From the NCBI RefSeq assembly GCF_024679245.1, contig NC_090174.1, positions 16,538,933 to 16,602,932 of the forward strand: a stretch of 64,000 nucleotides of DNA, written 5' to 3'. Origin of the DNA: Pseudorasbora parva. Its lineage: Eukaryota > Chordata > Actinopteri > Cypriniformes > Gobionidae. This document shows, piece after piece, positions 20,525-35,500 of this stretch (positions are counted from its first letter, which is position 1; each line of letters opens with the position of its first letter). The notes under the pieces are model-generated. The model was not told the origin of the DNA, searched no databases, and saw only the letters and a program-made list of their open reading frames with translations. The position numbers and the translations under genes are program-made.

Positions 20525-23500
20525 ATGTCTGCAACTCTGAGAGTCATATTTGGAGTAGACGACGCTTCAAAATTAATTCTGCCCAATGGAATACCCAATT
20601 CCTTAGAGGACCTTAAAGGAGAGATTGTAAGACACTTCGGCCTGTCTGGAAATTTCAGGCTGCAGTATAGAGACATTGATTTCGACAATGAGTTTGTGAA
20701 CTTAACAGAAACTTCAGAAATCAAAGACAAGAGCACAGTTAAAGTTATTAACTTGCCAGATGAGACAATTACACTCACACTCACTAATGTTCCGCAAGAG
20801 GAAGATGATTTTTTGCTGTCCTCCGCATCAGACACAGACATACTTTCCTCCGCTGAATCTACATCTTCAGGTACTTCCCTTAGATCACAGCCATGGCCCA
20901 CAAACTTTGAAATACCTCAGTTCAGTTATGAGGTACAGATTCAGTTAGAAAAAGCAAAACAAGCCTTCTGCAGCAGTGGAACTCTTCTTACAACAAGTAA
21001 CAAACTGAGGTCCGATATACTAGACGGTCTGGCATCAGAAATCATCAAATACAAAGTTTACCCTTCTAGTACAGAGCTTGATAATGTGGCTCAGGCTCTG
21101 ATAACAAAGTATCCCTTTTTAAAGGAGAAAGGGTCTGTCACTGGCTTTTATGGCTGGAAAATTAGTTTAAAGTACAAAATGGCAAACTACCGCACCAGAC
21201 TAAGGAGCATTGGCTGCCCCGAGTTGAGCATCAACGCTATAAAAGAGAAGCAAGGTGCCATGAGTCATGGACCTAACCAGGTTAAGAAGCCACGTAAAGC
21301 AGAAGTCAACTATTGTCCTGATTACCCTGCAGGCGAAACTAAAGAGAGCCTCGAGGAAGAAAGGAAAGCACTTATATTGGAGGTGAAAAAGAAGAACAAC
21401 CAACAGCTAATCAAAAGTAAAATGGAAAGAACCTTTGCCTATAGAAGACAGGAAGTCGTTAAAGATATGCCCTTCATAGCAGAGTTCAAAAACAGATGGC
21501 CAGCCCTGTTTTCTGAGAGCCAGGTAAAGTATTATTCATCATCTGTATTTAATTTAAATACGTGGAATTAATGTCTAAATACTGTATTTGGGTATAAAAC
21601 AAATGAGCACACATTTAATTGACAGGTTTGGAAGCAATGTGGTAAGAATCCATGCATGTGGTTGTTCTACTCTATATTACAATGCACATTACACATACAT
21701 CCATATACATTGGTTACAAATACATTGAACCACCAACTAAAAACATTTAGCCAAAAGCAAACTCATGTTCCCTCTACACCAGGGGTGTCCCACTCAAGTT
21801 TCAGAGAGGGACAAAATTAAGAAATGGTACTGAGTGCTAAACAGTCTCATAGTGCTGTATTAATATAATTATTATGGACACGCCAGCTCCACTTTTGAGG
21901 CAAACTGGATATAATTGTACCATGGCCAGATGTAGCCCACAGAGTTTGAGTTTGACATGCCTGCTCTACACCATATGTGATCATTTTAAATATATGTTTT
22001 AACTTAAGAGACTCATAGTGAATTTGTGTTTTAATACAGGTAAATGCAGAATTCACCCTCATCACCACAGTCCCCCTGTTCTCAACCTTTATGTCCCAAC
22101 TGGATCATTACTCTAGCCAGCTATTGAGGGTATTCAAAAAGAAGGGGGGAACAGCAAGACGTGATATCGACGTAATCATTGCAGAAATGGACATGGTATG
22201 TGTTTTGGGTGTATTGTGCTATGACCCCTGGGGGTTAACATTTATTCTAAACATAATTATGCTTTTTTTTGTATTATGGTCTTTAACCTTTCTGTGGAAA
22301 GATAAATTGGTCCCACTTTATATTAAGTGGCCCTAATACCTGTGCACTTACATGGTAACTACATGTGTACATAGAATGTAACTACAGTGTAAGTACACAC
22401 TGGTACATAGTATCTACAGGTGTAATATTTGTGTACTTACACATATGTAACAACTCACGGAATGGTATGCGTAAGTACAAATGTGTAACAGTACCCTGGT
22501 AACAACACTTTTTTTTACTTCAGTAAGTACACATGTAACAGGAATTATGTAACTACATGTTGTAACAACAATATGTATTTAATCAAGTTGTTCCAATTCC
22601 AAATGAAATTCAATACTGCAGTTACCAGTTTGGAATAAACTGAACCTATATGTAAACCAGGATGATTCCTATATTTATACCATGTATTTATGACTGGCAG
22701 GACTAATGTTGAATTACAGTGTACTTACATGTTAACTCCTGAGGAACTGTCCACTTAATATAAAGTGTAAAACGTTCATAATTACTGTGTAATATGCAAA
22801 ACCCAAACCTCTGTGAAACACTGTATTTACAGTGTACTTACATGTTAAATCCTGAGGAACTGTCCACTTAATATAAAGTGTAAAACGTTCATAATTACTG
22901 TGTAATATGCAAAACCCAAACCTCTGTGAAACACTGTATTTACAGTGTACTTACATGGTAACTCCTGAGGAACTGTCCACTTAATATAAAGTGTAAAACG
23001 TTCATAATTACTGTGTAATATGCCAAACCCAAACCTCTGTGAAACACTGTATTTACAGTGTACTTACATGGTAACTCCTGAGGATCTGTCCACTTAATAT
23101 AAAGTGTAAAACAGTCATAATTACTGTGTAATATGCAAAACCCAAACCTCAGTGAAACACTGTATTTACAGTGTACTTACATGGTAACTCCTGAGGAACT
23201 GTCCACTTAATATAAAGTGTAAAACGTTCATAATTACTGTGTAATATGCAAAACCCAAACCTCAGTGAAACACTGTATTTACAGTGTACTTACATGGTAA
23301 CTCCTGAGGATCTGTCCACTTAATATAAAGTGTAAAACAGTCATAATTACTGTGTAATATGCAAAACCCAAACCTCTGTGAAACACTGTATTTACAGTGT
23401 ACTTACATGGTAACTCCCGAGGAACTGTCCACTTAATATAAAGTGTAAAACGGTCATAATTACTGTGTAATATGCAAAACCCAAACCTCTGTGAAACACT

Positions 23501-26500
23501 GTATTTACAGTGTACTTACATGGTAACTCCTGAGGAACTGTCCACTTAATATAAAGTGTAAAACGTTCATAATTACTGTGTAATATGCAAAACCCAAACC
23601 TCAGTGAAACACTGTATTTACAGTGTACTTACATGGTAACTCCTGAGGAACTGTCCACTTAATATAAAGTGTAAAACGTTCATAATTACTGTGTAATATG
23701 CAAAACCCAAACCTCAGTGAAACACTGTATTTACAGTGTACTTACATGGTAACTCCTAACGAACTTAATATAAAGTGTGAAATACTTGATACCAACCACA
23801 ATTTACTGGAAATGTACATTATTAATATGTATATTAACATTATAATATTAACTGAAACCTTGTTTCTAAATACTCAATTTAATGTGGCATTTTAAATGTA
23901 GCAAGCATTGCAATTGCAGTTACACTGTGTACACTACACAATAACAGAATACTGTAATTTACTGTAAAGGCAAATTGGTCACCAGAATGTCTCATTAAAA
24001 ATTAGAAATTAAAGGAAAAAATAAAGGAAATAAATGGTAAATCTTTAAAAGTGCTATGCAGTAATATCCCAGAATCAACCAAAGAAGTTTTTTTTTCTTC
24101 AGATTTACAAATCTGAAAAAAGGTCACAGCAAAGTTAAAAAAGAGAGGTCATCTAGAAAATCAAAACATCATGCATTTTCAGCTGATATTACTTTATTTA
24201 AATCTAAACCTGTATGCTTTTCTAATATCATGGATCAACTGTCCCAAAGCACCTTTCCTATTTCTTCTTGCCAGCCAGTAGTGCCACTGGATGAATTTCA
24301 AGTGTTCTTTCAATAGTTTTTTAGTTTTGTTACCCCTGAATCTTGATACCTGTGCCTTGATGGCTAGCCAGGCCCGTTCAATATGTTGTGTGTGGCAGCC
24401 TGTTTGGGGATCAACAAAATTTTTGCTGTGGTTTACAGTTAGGTGTTTGTATCCTTGTGGTTGTAGCGCATTCAGATATGCCCTCCAATTGTCACTATAA
24501 ACAGCTGACCCTCTTCTGATGTGCCTTTTAATGATGGGCATCAATGTGGTCCTGGAACGGTCCTTTACCATCTTTAAGACTGGTAGGCGGCGAACTCCTT
24601 TAACCTCCATCATCCCAAACACCCAGCCTTTTTTTCTCTGCCAAGTAGTACGACAGCGGCCACGATTAAACTGAAAGTGCATAAACACAAGAAACATAAC
24701 AAATGTTAACAGCAGTTAAACCTGGATTGTGTTTGATAAAACATACACTTGGATTCTGATCTCCCCATGACCATTTGGTGGTCATTCAAGCCATTGCTCA
24801 GTACACATGAATATAGATAGTGATATCACTTCTTTATAGCAGAAATAAACTGCTGCAGAAAAAGTTAGGTGACATGCAAAATAGTGATGACCGGTTCGCG
24901 AACAAATCGTTCTTTTTAACCGGTTCATTTTAGTGAACCGGTCGAGAACTGATGAACTCATGAGCACCTGATACTGAGCGTTGCGCGTGTAACCGAACGT
25001 ACAGCGGTTCTCGGATCAGCAGTACAGAATCGAAAACCGTTTCTTTCGGACACGTTCGATACTTAGAACCGATAAGTCAAAGAGCTGAGCATGCGTATTA
25101 TTTGTTCAGAGGAACGAAATGCAGGTTTCAAGTATATAAAAAAAAAATCACGTTTGGAAACATCATCACATAAAGCTGTCTTATCACTGTATTATTTTAA
25201 AGTTTGGAAACACTATGGATTGTAAAACGGTCAAACTAAACATTTATTTGTGTAATCAATAATGCACAATATTTTCAGGAACAGCTTTTTTCTTATTTAA
25301 TTTCTAAGTCGATACAAAACAGTAGGTTCGATATTAGAATATTCAGCTTGCTGCAGTTCGCAGCTCAGCACACATAGGCCTATCCTACTACAGCGGTTCT
25401 CGAGTCAGGAACGAGTTGCAGCGGTTCTCAGATCACCAGTACAGAATCGAAAACCATTTCTATCGGACACGTTCGATCTTTCGGACATGTCTGATTCTGA
25501 GAACCGATGAGCTGAGATACTGAGCATGCGTGATATCGTCTTCTTGAACCGAACTGTTTCTCTCGGACAGCTGATGCTGATAACATGAGCACGGGTGAAC
25601 TGAGGATTTGTGTAAGTTTATGTTATATCAATGTAAGTGTATTTAATCCGTGTAAAACATCAGTGTTTGCACGACAGTGGCTGTATTGAGTGCTTTTGCA
25701 AAACATAAATGAAAAAAACTTATCCAAAATGATGATGATGACAATAATAATTATTACTATACTAAGTTATGATTACAAATACTTTACATGAATGTGTTTG
25801 AATGTATTTTCATCCGCCAGGATGATATAAATGATGTCATTACGTAAGGACGTAAAAGAACCGTTGATCCGTTTTTTTTTTTTTTTACCGTTTCATTGAA
25901 ACTAACTGTCCGAAAGAACTGGTTGAATGAAGGAAATGAAGGAAATGAAATGAATTTCCGTGAAATTCATTTCTCGGAACTTCCCATCAGTAATGCAAAA
26001 TGTAATGCGTACTTACATTACTTATCACAAAGGTATTGGAGTAAAATTGTCAAATAGAGAGTAAAAGTTGCTAATATTTGAAACTCAGTACATTTACAAC
26101 AGATACTTAAGTAAAGTAACTAATTACATTTACTCCATTTACACCTCTGACAGTAGAAATTAATTGTTCAGCTATTGGTTCACATCATTCAATCACGTCT
26201 TTTAATTGCATGTGGTATTAGTGAATATCGCTTTAGAATTTCAACTTTAGCATTTCAACATGGTAAAAAACAAACTGTTTGTATTTCTCATGTCAGATGT
26301 ACCTTTCTCTTGTGAGCAAACTTAGACTCATCTATGGCCACAAACTTCTGTCTTGACTTCCCGCCAACTCTAAGACCTGTTTTTCTTTTCAGTTTACTCA
26401 ATGCATAAATGCAAACCTGTAAAAAATGTGGATATTAGTATACTGTAAAAAATTATTTAGAAAAAAAGTTACCTGGTTGCCTTAAAATTTTGAGTTCATT

Positions 26501-29500
26501 GAAATTAAAATTTTGAGTTAATACAATGAACATTTTTAGAGATTCGACAACCTTTATTAAAATACTATTCAAAGATTTTGTCAGCATATTGGGTAATTGT
26601 GTGTGTCTTATTTCTGATGACGCAGTGAAACATGCCAAATAGTGCTATTTTCATGATTTATCAAATTTTTTATGTGGTCCAGATACAATAATATTTTGAG
26701 TTTCTGTTTATTGAACAAATTTCCTTCATTGTATCAACTCAAAACAATTTATTTCAATAAACAATTTTTTTTAAGGCAACCAGGTTACTTTTTTAAGTTA
26801 AACCAACAAAAAACAAAACATTTTTTTTTACAGTGTATAAACTATATTAATTACAGTTCAATTAGCTGAGCAATGTAGTACTGAAAAGTTATTAAATTTA
26901 GCTAAATTTAGCTACCTTTCTGAGCAATTTGTTCATTCTGGACAATGTTGTTGATGTTTTGGCAACACAGTCTTCCATCAAATCAATCTGTCTTAGATGT
27001 AGACCCTGTGAAAACCTTTAAAGACAAAAATTTTAATTAATACAAGACGATTAGAAATAAATATTTTTTTTAATAAAATTGCATAATAGCGGCCTTTTAA
27101 ACAGTAATATGTTCTTAAAAAAGTTATTTTAGGTATAATTGCTGAGTCTTAGTTGTATGTTTAGGTAATACACAAGTTAAAAACAATGGGTAATATGGAG
27201 TAGCCTAGGTGGAATGTCATTGCAAACTTCTATAACACACTAATGTGGACAGTTGTACATTAAAACTTGAATAGTGAGTTATTTTTTCTACTTTTGGAGA
27301 GGACCAGAATAAGCAGTCACTTCTCTCATTTGGATATAAATAAAGAACGTTTTTAAACTGGCAGTTTAATTCAGCACAGGGCACAGTTTGTATGAAAAAT
27401 TGGTAATGTACAAGCTGTCATGCGGACCTGTGAGCGCACCAGTACCACACCATACCCGGAGGAGGTCCATATTCCACCAGTCGGAATATAGTGTGGCCCC
27501 TTTAAGAGATGAGCGCTCCCTATTGAACTGCCGGTATTTTATGTGTCAAACAGGAAATGCGCGCTGCTTTAATAAAAATAATGCAGTTAAAACGAATTTG
27601 CGTTAACGCGATATTAACAGCTTATTTTTGACAGGTCTTTAAAAAAAGTTATTTTAGAGTGTCCTTGTTACATACTTGTACTTACAATATTTGCAATAGT
27701 ATCAACATTTAAATATGCATAATTATCCAAACAAACCCTAACTTATAGTAAGTGCATGCAACTTACTTAATTAATATTACTCAGTACTTAAACATATAAT
27801 TACACTGTAACAACGACACAGTAAAATACAGTTTAAACAGTGCCTGGCTATCATACCTTAACGTTACCTGTATATGTACTCCATCCACTTAACCAGAGAA
27901 ACTCTCGAGTTATTGAACAGTGATCCATGGCGAATGGAGAGTGTAATTCTGCGATGAGTGTTTCTTCGACATGTCCTAAAACAGTGCAAAATATTAGTAA
28001 ATCTAAGAAGGAAGTTCCCTAAAATTATGTTAACGTTAACTAGGCTATCCAAATAACGAATTAAACTATGTGCCTGAAGTTAACTTACTTACCATATGTA
28101 ACCATCACGTCCACTGTGTTTTGTAATTCGCATCTTTTTTCCACAGCGGCGGCAACTTGGTGCCTTGCACAGCAAGCCTTTCTTCTGTAGCCATTTGATT
28201 ATTTTTTTCCTATGTTTTCCACTACTGCACAGGCGTATTAACTTATTTAATTGCCTTGAACACATAGCCATCTAGATTTACTGTCCGATTTGAAATTTTT
28301 GGCGCGACGCTGGTAAATGGCTGCCTAGTGCCTACGTGAAACGTGACATTGACGTAAGTTGGTTTTGATTGGCCTGTTGCATTGTGAACCGTCCGGCGCC
28401 AACTTGATCACTATCAGGATCATAGACTGAACAGGATTTAGGAGTATTTCTACAGCATACAGGTAACGTTAGTCTCCCATTTGTATTACCAATTTAAATC
28501 CTCTTACTTACCTAACGTTACATCCACACGACAGTATGCCACGAAAGAAAGGGGCTTCTCTGAAGAGGAACTGCCTCCAAGGCAGCGCACCTGATGCCAT
28601 GGACCTCTTGGACAAAGGTAACAGTTAAGTTAAGTTAGCTAACTTAACATGTCAGTTCTTCTTATGACCTAATGTTAGCTAGTAGTACCACTATGATGAT
28701 TATTTATTTTACACTTAGTTTGCGGTGTTGAACATTATGATGTCCAATCAGAGACATTTTAATTAGTCATCACGTCATGAGGATTGCATGCGCTTACTGA
28801 ATAAATTCTGAATTATCTCTTATTAGCCTATCATAAATAACAGAAAAAGAGAGAAAAGATGCAAGTAACGTCAAGAGATTCATTTTGCGTAACTCGGATT
28901 AGACTGAAGTCATGGACTGCTTCAGTGTTTTTTGATTGCTTTCTAATATATTCCCAGTTTCAATAACCATTTTGTTTTTATGCTAACGTTAGTGCTACTA
29001 ACTTACTAGTACTATATTTCTATGTTGTCTTTATTTCTAATTTAAAAAAAACAATAGGCCTAAACAATTTCATTAACGGTTCTTAGCTTTGTTTTGTTTT
29101 TTTCTGTAGTCAGATATGCTTTTTTCTCCACCAATAAATTAATAATCATCCTTAAAATTTCAAGAGCAATAATCAACCATAATGATTTTGTCTTAATATT
29201 GCAGCTTTACCTCTATATTGACTTATATTGACATATAATATAATGACTGAATGATTTTTTTACAGGCTATTTATCTTATGAAATGTAAATGTACATGAGC
29301 ATCATTAACCACTATGTGTAAATAAACACAGTAAATATCATGTCAGATGCAGCTTATGTTCCACCTTTGCAGTGTAAAAATTGTTTTCGTTGATGGTGGT
29401 AGTAACCGTTTGTAGAATTGTGATTGAATAAAGTAATTTAAGTATTTGAAAAACGCAGATACACAGGTTTTAATAAGGTAAAACTGCCCTCTATACAGTG

Positions 29501-32500
29501 CTTGTCAAATGTATTACACCTCCGTCACCTGTCAAAATAAAGAGAATGTATTTTCGGATTCTGTCAAAAAATGGTTTAAAAACTAAAAATATTATTGTAA
29601 TTTCTTATGCAAATAACTAAGTGAAACAAATATTTTTTAATCACCCAAAATAACCAAAAAAATGAAATGATTTGTATGGCCTATCCTGGTCTTGATAACA
29701 GTTTGCATTCTTCCTGGAATTTTTATGTACTTTTCCACAGCCTCTGTTGTTATTGACTTCCAAATAGTTTCAAGTTGTTCCCAAAGACTTGCTTTTCATA
29801 AAACATTTTGTGTGGTCTTTGAATCCACTAAATCCCAAATTTGTTTGTAAAATTATTATATTTAAGCTTTAGAAACACTACTGTGTCCTGGTGTAGATTA
29901 ACTATTACAGAAACTTTAAAAATATATATTTTCGTAATCGCCAACACTGTTAGTTTAGGGCAGATATGGTGCAAACCTTACATCACACACACCCACACAG
30001 ATATACATAGAGTAAAAATTGATCATTGACTATAGTTTTGGAACACTGAGCCATTTTAGGCTAAGCCTTTTCACTTTAAAGGGTTAGTTCACCTAAAAAT
30101 GAAATGTCTGTCATTAACTCCTCCCCCTAATGTCGCTCCTCACCTGTAAGACCTCCGTTCATCTTCACACACAGTTTAAGATATTTTATATTTAGTCCGA
30201 GAGCGTATGCAAGTGTATGCACACTATACTGTCCATGTCCAGAAAGGGAATAAAAACATCATCAAAGTAGTCCATATGAGACATCAGTGGGTTAATTAGA
30301 GTCTCTTGAAGCATCCAAAATACATTTGGGTCCAAAAATAGCAAAAACTACGACTTTATTCAGCATTGGCTTCTCTACCGTGTTTTACTCCAAAAAGATT
30401 CAAACCGTTAATGAATCAGTGAATCGATCAATGTTTCGGTTTGCCAATGTCACATGATTTCAGCAGTTTGGCAGTTTGACGCGATCCAAATCATTGATCG
30501 ATTCACTGATTCATTAACCGTTTGAATCTTTTTAGAGGAACACGGTCATATTTTTGATATTTTTGGACCCAAATGTATTTTTAATGCTTCAAGAGAATCT
30601 AATTAACCCACTGATGTCACATATGGACTACTTTGATAATGTTTTTATTCCCTTTCTGGACATGGACAGTATAGTGGGCATTGACTGCATATGTTCTGGG
30701 ACTAAAATATTCTTAAACTGTGTTTCGATGATGAACGGAGGTCTTACGTGTGTGGAACGACACTTGGGTGATTCATTAATGAAATTAATTTCATTTTTGG
30801 GTGAACTAACCCTTTAAGTATTGATGAATGTCCCTGATGCAACATTGCATCAGTTTGGCTACATTTGTCAGACGATAACATTATCCTTTTATGTTTTTAC
30901 AAGATGATCCGGCCAAGCAAATAGATGAAGAATACCATGGAAAAGACGATGATAATGACTTATCTATTGTTGAAGTGGCATCTCCAGAAGCAGGTGAGTT
31001 TGTATTTACTTAATGGGGAACTAAACAGGGTTGTGTTTCCCAAAAGCATTGTAAGCCTAATTTCATATCATAGAGACCATTGGTGGCAATTGTTATACGA
31101 TCAACTTAGGCTTACGATGCTTTTGGGAAACGCAGCCCAGGTTGTATGCATTTTAAATTTATGAAACCGCAGCTCTAGCTCAGGTCTTGTCCACTTTTTC
31201 TGTCAACAATGTATGACATGTAGTTCTCTCAAAGTTAACTCAAATGCATGCCATTTAATTTTTGTCCAGCTTTAACGCAATTAACGCAGCATCTGTTATT
31301 TCTGTAGCACATCCTTTAGTTATACGATTGTGCTCTTATCCACGCAAATTGTTTTAACCATTCATGCATGACAAGACAAAAAAGAACATCCTGACACACA
31401 CAACACTCAAAAAGACTTGCACGCCAGTATTGCGCTTGAACGAACAATAACACACACATTTATACCAAAATATTTGTTTTGTCGAGGAACAGTCTTAAAG
31501 CAGGGTGTCCGCGGGGTTTTAAAAAGTATTAAAAAGTGATAAATCAAAATTGTCAAATTTAAGGCCATTAAAAGTGTTAAATGTGGTCTCAGAGGTATTA
31601 TTTTTTCCAAATTAGGTATTATTTTTTCAGACTATCAGGTGTCCTATTCTGGTTAGTTCGTTTAAATATGGGCTTTAGCATATCTGGGCACATAATCAAA
31701 GATCTTTCGTCTCCGTCTCTCTCAACGTATGTTTGATGCTGACGTCATATTCAGTGGTCGTTCGGCATCATCTCAGAGCACTGCGCACTCAACAGAAGTG
31801 GCTGGCTTACGTTTTATTTTAGACTTGCTTCAAGGCATATCTTCAACGACTATCCTCATAAGTCTTATCACATAAGAGCAATCTTAAATGATTTATATAA
31901 AGTCTAAAATGAACAAAAAGAGTTGTGAGAGAATGAGGCGCGATACATAGACAGTAAACAGTGAGATCCGCGTGTCTGTCTGCTCTTAAAGGGACAGCAG
32001 CCAATAAAGCTTCCTGTCAGTAAAGTTAAAGAACAAAGGGAACAGAGAAAATGACTCGCTGCTCTTGACTAAATAACTTTTGTAGCTTTAATAAGGATTA
32101 ACTATTTAATTTATAGTTTATGCAGTGCAGACTGCATATAACTTTGATAACTTTATTAAATTTCTGTATATTTCCTAACTGTTAAGACAGGAAGGGCAGG
32201 AGTAAACATGACATTTATTATGGGTTTATGTTAGCATTGTTTTAAGTTTACTCAAATGAAAAACTGTTACATTTTTGAAGCCTAATAATAAATGTAAAAA
32301 ATAAAAAAATCAGTAGCTGTATTAATATCAGTAATACTGGCCTTCATTCAGAAAAAGATGCCATTTAAACAAATATTCTGTCTTTATGTTGTTTCTACAT
32401 TAATTTGATTAACTGTGAAATTATTATATTAAAAAATATATTAAAAACGTACAAAAACATTTCTTTTTTATTGCGACTAATCACAGAAAAAATGTGTGAT

Positions 32501-35500
32501 TAATCTTATTAAAGTTTTTAATCGATTGACAGCACTAGTTTTTAGTCTTTTGTTAAATTCAACAACTTATCACAGCTATAGAAATGTAATATTTGGCTCA
32601 GGTTTTGTTGTTGGAAAAAAACACTAAATAATTTAATTGCTGAATCACCAATTATTAATTGAAATCAGATGTGTATGCAGTAATGTTGAGATCTATTTTA
32701 CTGTCTGAATGATAACTTATGACAGATTTCCTCCTGGTGTCGATTCTAAATCTATTCTTTTTTTGTATGTTATATGTCAAAATCTGTGTAAATAATAGAA
32801 AGGTCGCTGATTAACACTTGCAATTCAGTGTCGTGATGGTTTAAAAAAATATTCTTAAGGTAGTAAAAAAGGGATTAAAAAGTAGTACATTTAACTTAAG
32901 GATTGCTGTATATACCCTGTAAAGGGTTAGTTCACCCAAAATTTTTAATTATGTAATTAACTCCTCTCCCTAATGTCGTTCCACACCTGTAAGACCTCCG
33001 TTTATCTTCATACACAGTTTAAGATATTTTATATTTAGTCCGAGAGTGTATGCAAGTGTATGCACACTTTACTGTCCATGTCCAGAAAGGGAATAAAAAC
33101 ATCATCAAAGTAGTCCATATGACATGGACAGTATAGTGTGCATACACTTGCATACGCTCTCGGACTAAATATAAAATATCTTAAACTGTGTTCCGAAGAT
33201 GAACGGAGGCCTAATGGGTGTGGAAAAACATTAGGAAGAGTCCTTAAAGACATACATTTCATTTTATGTCATTTTTTCATCAAAACATTAGTATAAATTA
33301 CTAATATCCGTGATACTGGCCTTCATATATGAAAACTGTGATACCGCTGATTTTCTATTACTTTTTCATAAAAAATATGTTGTTAATATAACTTTGTTTA
33401 TAAAGGAGGACATGAGGAGTCTTCCTCCTTGGAGGACAAAGACAAGCTGATTGTCATGGCCCAGGCAATAAAGGCACTTGAAGAGGAACGAGATTTTCTC
33501 CGTCAAACTGTCCTAAAACTCTCAAGTAAGAAAGATATCTGTTTTGCTCTATTGACTGTTTTATTAAATAATTTAGTAATCACTGAATGGGATTTTTTTA
33601 AACTTCCACATCAATCATGAAATGCTGAATACTTTTCTAAGCTTGTTTGACTTTTTGTCTCACTAAATGTGTTATTGTGTTCTTAGACAGAGGGGCAACC
33701 AAGAAAGTTAAGAAAATCTTGGACTCAAGCACTGAATGCAGCACCAGTGGCACTGATGAGGAGTCCCTGAGTTCTTGCTCCTCTTCAGAGTCATCTGATA
33801 GCAACATTCCTCGGAAGAAGAAAAGAGGTCATAAAAAGAAGACCAAGAGAGCTACCAGGTCAAATACGAAGCACAGCTCACGTGGTAAGCGCATGTTCTG
33901 TTTTCGGATCTCATCTTTCTATCTTTCATGTGTATTTACTCCATATAACACATTGCTCTTATTAGTTATCAATCTCTGACTATAATTGGTACTGATATCG
34001 TCCCTGAAAAAATCAGTTGACCCCTAGTATGGATGTATTTCCAATATTGTTAGAACAGTAACATATTTAGAAAATGTCTGAGAAATGCGAACATGATTTG
34101 TATGATAGGAAACTAATTGTAAAAAATGCTAGCAGTTCAAGAACACCAAGATTTTTTTATATGTTTGTGTGGTGTGTGTTTTAATTGGAAATTGATCAGT
34201 TTGATGCAAGTCTTGTTTTTTTCTGGTTTTAATTTTGTTATTCTTTCTACAGCAACAACCCCAGAAGATGTACTGAAGCGGTACAATAAAGTTCTTCACG
34301 CCTTCAAGAAAGAAGGGAGTATCAGTAAGGCATGCACCAAAGTCGGGGTTGACCGAAATACACTGGCATTAACAGCTGTTGTGGCTGAAATACAGCTTGT
34401 TAATCCAGAGTTTTTCCGAAGCATCGCAAAGTTCAGAGTAAAGGAGGAGAAACTCTGCGACTTTGCAAAGAGGTGCCTGGAGTCACTGACAGCAGACCTA
34501 AGGTCTGACATAGAAAAATCCAAAAAAGAGCATAAACTGCTGCCAATAAAATATAAATTGAGATAGAAAAACAAAACCTCCAATCCACTTATTTAATCTC
34601 GTTTAGATATTATTGTTAAGGTACATTTTGTAATTCATGCCAGTGCACTGTGCCATACTGCGATATTCCTTAAACCATGATCAAAATTGTCAAATTAACC
34701 TCAGTAACCATTTCAGAACAATAATTAATATCAAGAATTATACACTGCTTCAGAATCTGTTAAACCCTGAGTTTAATGCTTGTTAATAAACATTGTTTAT
34801 CTTTATTAAATGTTCCCCCCTCTTTTTTGCAGTCCTCTATACTTGATTTACCGAGAAGTAATCAATGTTTAATACTTAGACATTTTACCCATGAAATTGT
34901 TAAATTACTTTTAAGTAAGTGGGAAGTTCCTATGTGGGAAGTACTATGAAATTATCATGTAACAACAATGATGGTACACAACATTGACCCCTAACAATTA
35001 CACTTTATATTAAGTGGACAGTTTTTCAGGAGTTACCATGTAAGTACACTGTAAATACAGTGTTTCACAGAGGTTTGGGTTTTGCATATTACACAGTTAT
35101 GACTGTTTTACACTTTATATTAAGTGGACAGATCCTAAGGAGTTACCATGTAAGTACACTGTAAATACAGTGTTTCACTGAGGTTTGGGTTTTGCATATT
35201 ACACAGTAATTATGACTGTTTTACACTTTATATTAAGTGGACAGATCCTAAGGAGTTACCATGTAAGTACACTGTAAATACAGTGTTTCACAGAGGTTTG
35301 GGTTTTGCATATTACACAGTTATTATGACCGTTTTACACTTTATATTAAGTGGACAGATCCTAAGGAGTTACCATGTAAGTACACTGTAAATACAGTGTT
35401 TCACAGAGGTTTGGGTTTTGCATATTACACAGTAATTATGAACGTTTTACACTTTATATTAAGTGGACAGATCCTCAGGAGTCACCATGTAAGTACACTG

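Noticed and set aside
22715..23770. CRISPR-like regularly spaced repeats
   Set aside because: The repeats are contiguous 113-bp units without unique spacers, in a eukaryotic transposon.
30554..30817. 87-aa frame on plus
   Set aside because: It is one arm of a palindromic MITE; similar text appears on the opposite strand.
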